Position numbers and translations under genes: made by a program. Of a stretch of 64,000 nucleotides of DNA, positions 62,201-64,000 are shown piece after piece. How positions within the stretch are numbered: position 1 is the stretch's first letter; every line of letters begins with the position of its first letter. Origin of the DNA: Sclerotinia nivalis (Eukaryota; Ascomycota; Leotiomycetes; Helotiales; Sclerotiniaceae); contig JAPEIS010000001.1 in assembly GCA_029531795.1 (NCBI GenBank), positions 7,626,001 through 7,690,000 of the forward strand, written 5' to 3'. The notes below the pieces were generated by a model that saw nothing but the letters and a program-made list of their open reading frames with translations, ran no database searches and was not told the origin of the DNA.

Positions 62201-62411
62201 TAAAGCAATCTTCGATAATAGAAAAAATATAATTCAAATAAGCAATTTGTTTATTAAGATCAATAACGAGGTTTGGCATTACTAGAATATCCAATTCTAC
62301 TAGGATTTGTATAATAATAGGTTATTGATCAAAGATTCGTTGGATTTCAGTATAAATTCCTTCGATAAAAATAGGAGTCGCACTACCAACGGATGTAGAA
62401 CTGGAAGCTAT
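56268..62411 (-). pseudogene. Gypsy copy C gag-pol, broken
   Basis: Gag from a mutated start (ATA, 62411-62409); CCHC knuckle near 61380-61340 with its first Cys changed to Tyr; protease with IDNGC near 60850, where the Ser/Thr of the D-S/T-G motif is lost; RT 59415-58741, open for 224 codons, with YLDDVLIYSDN near 59070; RNase H after it; the RNase H-integrase linker at 58266-58024; and integrase near 57660-57480 (RFPDNIISDRG). Stops separate the domains. Confidence 0.9.
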
Positions 62412-62691
62412 TATAAAAAGAATTACAATTATACAAAATAATCGATAGAGAATTTGTAATTGTACAAAAGCAATCAAAAACAGATATAGAAGTCTACGAA
62501 TAAATACGATTGTACAAAAGCAATCAGGAATCAGAAGCTACGTAAAAGCAAATAAGAAACATGATTATATAAAAGTAGGCGAATTACAACGGCACGAAAA
62601 CAATCGAAAACAGACACAGAAGCCTGCAAATGATTTGGCAAGGCCAGATCACTTCGTAAAGTGACGGAACCTTTGAAAGAATAGTACAAAC

Positions 62692-63005
62692 TATCACAAT
62701 AAGGGAAAAGGTATATGTTGGGAAGACAGGGGATAACAACGGTATTCAAATTAGATGAATAATATTGTATTGTATGATGAGTTGTTTTTCTTCTAAGGTC
62801 CTCTCCGTACGGAGAGGTTATATATCAAGGTGGGGTAACAACACGTGACCATGTTCCGACAGTATATATAGGTTTGATCTATTGTTGTACTACGAGGAGA
62901 GAAAGAAGGTCAAGGAGGTGATCTGACTATATAGAAATGAATGTATGCATATATGCCTAAAACACACATGATCACATGCAGGTGAAGGGAGATGAACCCG
63001 TAACA
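62692..63005 (-). repeat. Gypsy copy C 5' LTR, interrupted by a 146-bp element
   Basis: 163 bp of LTR in two pieces, 62692-62715 and 62862-63005 (the second piece includes the duplicated GTATA). Confidence 0.95.
62716..62861 (+). mobile_element. 146-bp TG...CA element (short solo LTR or TRIM-like), copy 2
   Basis: TGTTGGGAAGAC...GTTCCGACA, flanked by the 5-bp duplication GTATA (62711-62715 and 62862-62866). Nearly identical to copy 1 at 19608-19753 in the opposite orientation. Contains CCTCTCCGTACGGAGAGG, followed by TATATATC. The size, TG...CA ends and 5-bp duplication indicate a solo LTR of a small-LTR family. Confidence 0.92.
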
Positions 63006-64000
63006 CTTTCGATTGAGCTTTAAGAAGAGTTCTCTCGCAATACAATGATGATAACGTTTTATATCCAGTCGCTTACTTTTCATCTAAGTATACAACAACG
63101 GAATGCAATTATAAGATCTACGATAAAGAACTATTTATTATTATCAAGACAATAGAAGAATAATGTTCAGAACTTCAAGGTTTATAAAAGGAATTCGAGA
63201 TTTTCACTGATTATAAGAATCTCGAATATTTTATGATTACAAAAGTTCTCAATCAATGGCAAATGCGATAGTTTGAATTTCTGTCTCAATATAATTTCTG
63301 TATAGTCTATCGATTAAAAAATAAAGCTATTCGACCAGATGTATTAAATAGAAAACATGAAGATTGGCTGTATCGCTTTGATCCAAACGATAAACGTCTA
63401 AAGAATCGAGAATATATTGTTCTCCCTCAGAATCGTTTTGACAACGACCTTTATAAGGATTTGATTGGATATATCAATTTGATATTAATAAAGACAATAG
63501 TATTACTTCACGATTAATCAATTGATACCTTAATCGATATAGTATATATTAGATCCGATATTACAGATCAATTTATCTCTGCTTTTAACGATCCATCGAT
63601 AACTAAATGGTCAAAAAAGCATTGTAAAACTTTTCAAATCGTTATACAAGATTGTTCGATCCAAAATAATAGAATTTACTATTGGAATAAGATTTGGATT
63701 CTATCAAACGATGAATTCAAATTCCAAATTATCTATCGAATTCATTCTTCTGATTTTGCCGGCTATCCTGATCGAACTAAAACAATCGATCTTGTCTCTT
63801 GTACATACTGATAGCCTAATATGCATTTGGAGATTGTATCCTACATGAAGGCCTGCGAACTTTGTATTCGTACCAAATCGTTCAAATCGACGCCTCCCGG
63901 ATTTTTGAAACCGTTGCTTGTTCTTTTTCGTGTATAATCTGATATCTCAATCGATTATATTACACTACTCCCGGATTACATTCGTTATAATTCTATCTAT
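63006..64000 (+). pseudogene. Gypsy copy A, third piece (RNase H and integrase zinc finger)
   Basis: Continues copy A: RNase H ([37 protein letters not shown]), the linker (YRFDPNDKRLKNRE), and then an integrase HHCC-type finger near 63740-63880 (IHSSDFAGYPDRTK, MKACELCIRTK). It has RIP-like stops and runs off the end of the window before the integrase core and 3' LTR. Confidence 0.9.

Larger units (their letters stand above)
56105..63005 (-). mobile_element. Gypsy-family LTR retrotransposon, copy C, nested in copy A
   Basis: A 6901-bp copy on the minus strand with LTRs at 56105-56267 and 62692-63005 and target duplication CTTTC (56100-56104, 63006-63010). Its right LTR is lengthened by a nested 146-bp element plus a 5-bp duplication; without these it is again 163 bp. 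It is the least broken copy, with an uninterrupted RT segment of 224 codons, but its gag start is ATA and it has many stops. Confidence 0.95.
44867..64000 (+). mobile_element. Gypsy-family LTR retrotransposon, copy A (host of nested copies B and C; 3' end outside window)
   Basis: Copy A is present in three pieces: 44867-48923, 55915-56104 and 63006-64000. Between them lie copies B and C, each with a 5-bp target duplication. When B is removed, the sequence reads ANFY*YFIKDFSK across the junction; when C is removed, it reads [17 protein letters not shown]. Both match the intact reading of the other copies. It has a 163-bp 5' LTR, gag, protease, RT, RNase H and the zinc-finger part of integrase before the window ends. 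It has many stops from RIP-like transitions, including the gag start changed from ATG to ATA (45321). Non-functional. Confidence 0.93.

Noticed and set aside
44867..64000. A CRISPR-like or satellite array from the repeated 163-bp blocks
   Set aside because: The repeats are LTRs of three nested Gypsy copies, explained by target duplications; CRISPR is not expected in a fungus.

Overview
The window looks like nuclear DNA of a filamentous ascomycete, most likely a leotiomycete (Helotiales/Sclerotiniaceae type). This is inferred from short introns of about 45-100 nt with GTATGT-like donors, a velvet regulator, a HET-domain gene, and AT-rich transposon copies carrying the transition-only decay typical of repeat-induced point mutation (RIP). 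I ran no database search; family names come from motifs I could read.

Layout. Positions 1-6.2 kb are gene-dense: the 3' end of an uncharacterised gene with a ubiquitin-like tail (+), CTP synthase (-, six exons, one intron apparently of AT-AC type) and a velvet-domain regulator (-). From 6.2 to 12 kb I see only scattered short open fragments. At 12.0-14.1 kb lies an intact HET-domain gene (-), followed by a 5'-truncated pseudogene and a small hypothetical gene. A complete but decayed Tad-like LINE (16.26-21.69 kb, -) is bounded by a 14-bp target duplication and carries a 146-bp TG...CA element. A pogo-like MITE lies just beside it. From 22 to 27 kb there is mostly gene-poor DNA with one small membrane-protein gene.

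A pristine Ty1/Copia element (26.88-32.65 kb, +) has identical 530-bp LTRs, an uninterrupted 1396-codon gag-pol ORF and TSD TCTAC. It appears to sit inside a 45-nt intron of a second small membrane-protein gene on the opposite strand. Then follow a protein kinase (-, 35.97-38.29 kb), a cytochrome-c-peroxidase-family haem peroxidase (+, 41.32-42.40 kb) and a four-exon uncharacterised gene (+, 42.76-44.66 kb) with an extremely G-rich last exon.

From 44.87 kb to the window end there is one nested block of a single Gypsy family. Copy A (+, running off the end) was hit by copy B (-, 48.92-55.91 kb, TSD TTGAT) and copy C (-, 56.11-63.01 kb, TSD CTTTC). All LTRs are 163 bp. B carries a GC-rich 237-bp solo LTR (TSD AAGAA), and C carries a second copy of the 146-bp element (TSD GTATA). 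The target duplications reconstruct copy A's reading frame exactly, so the order of insertions can be read from the sequence. The decayed Gypsy and LINE copies contrast with the intact Copia and the near-identical short elements, which shows at least two waves of transposition.
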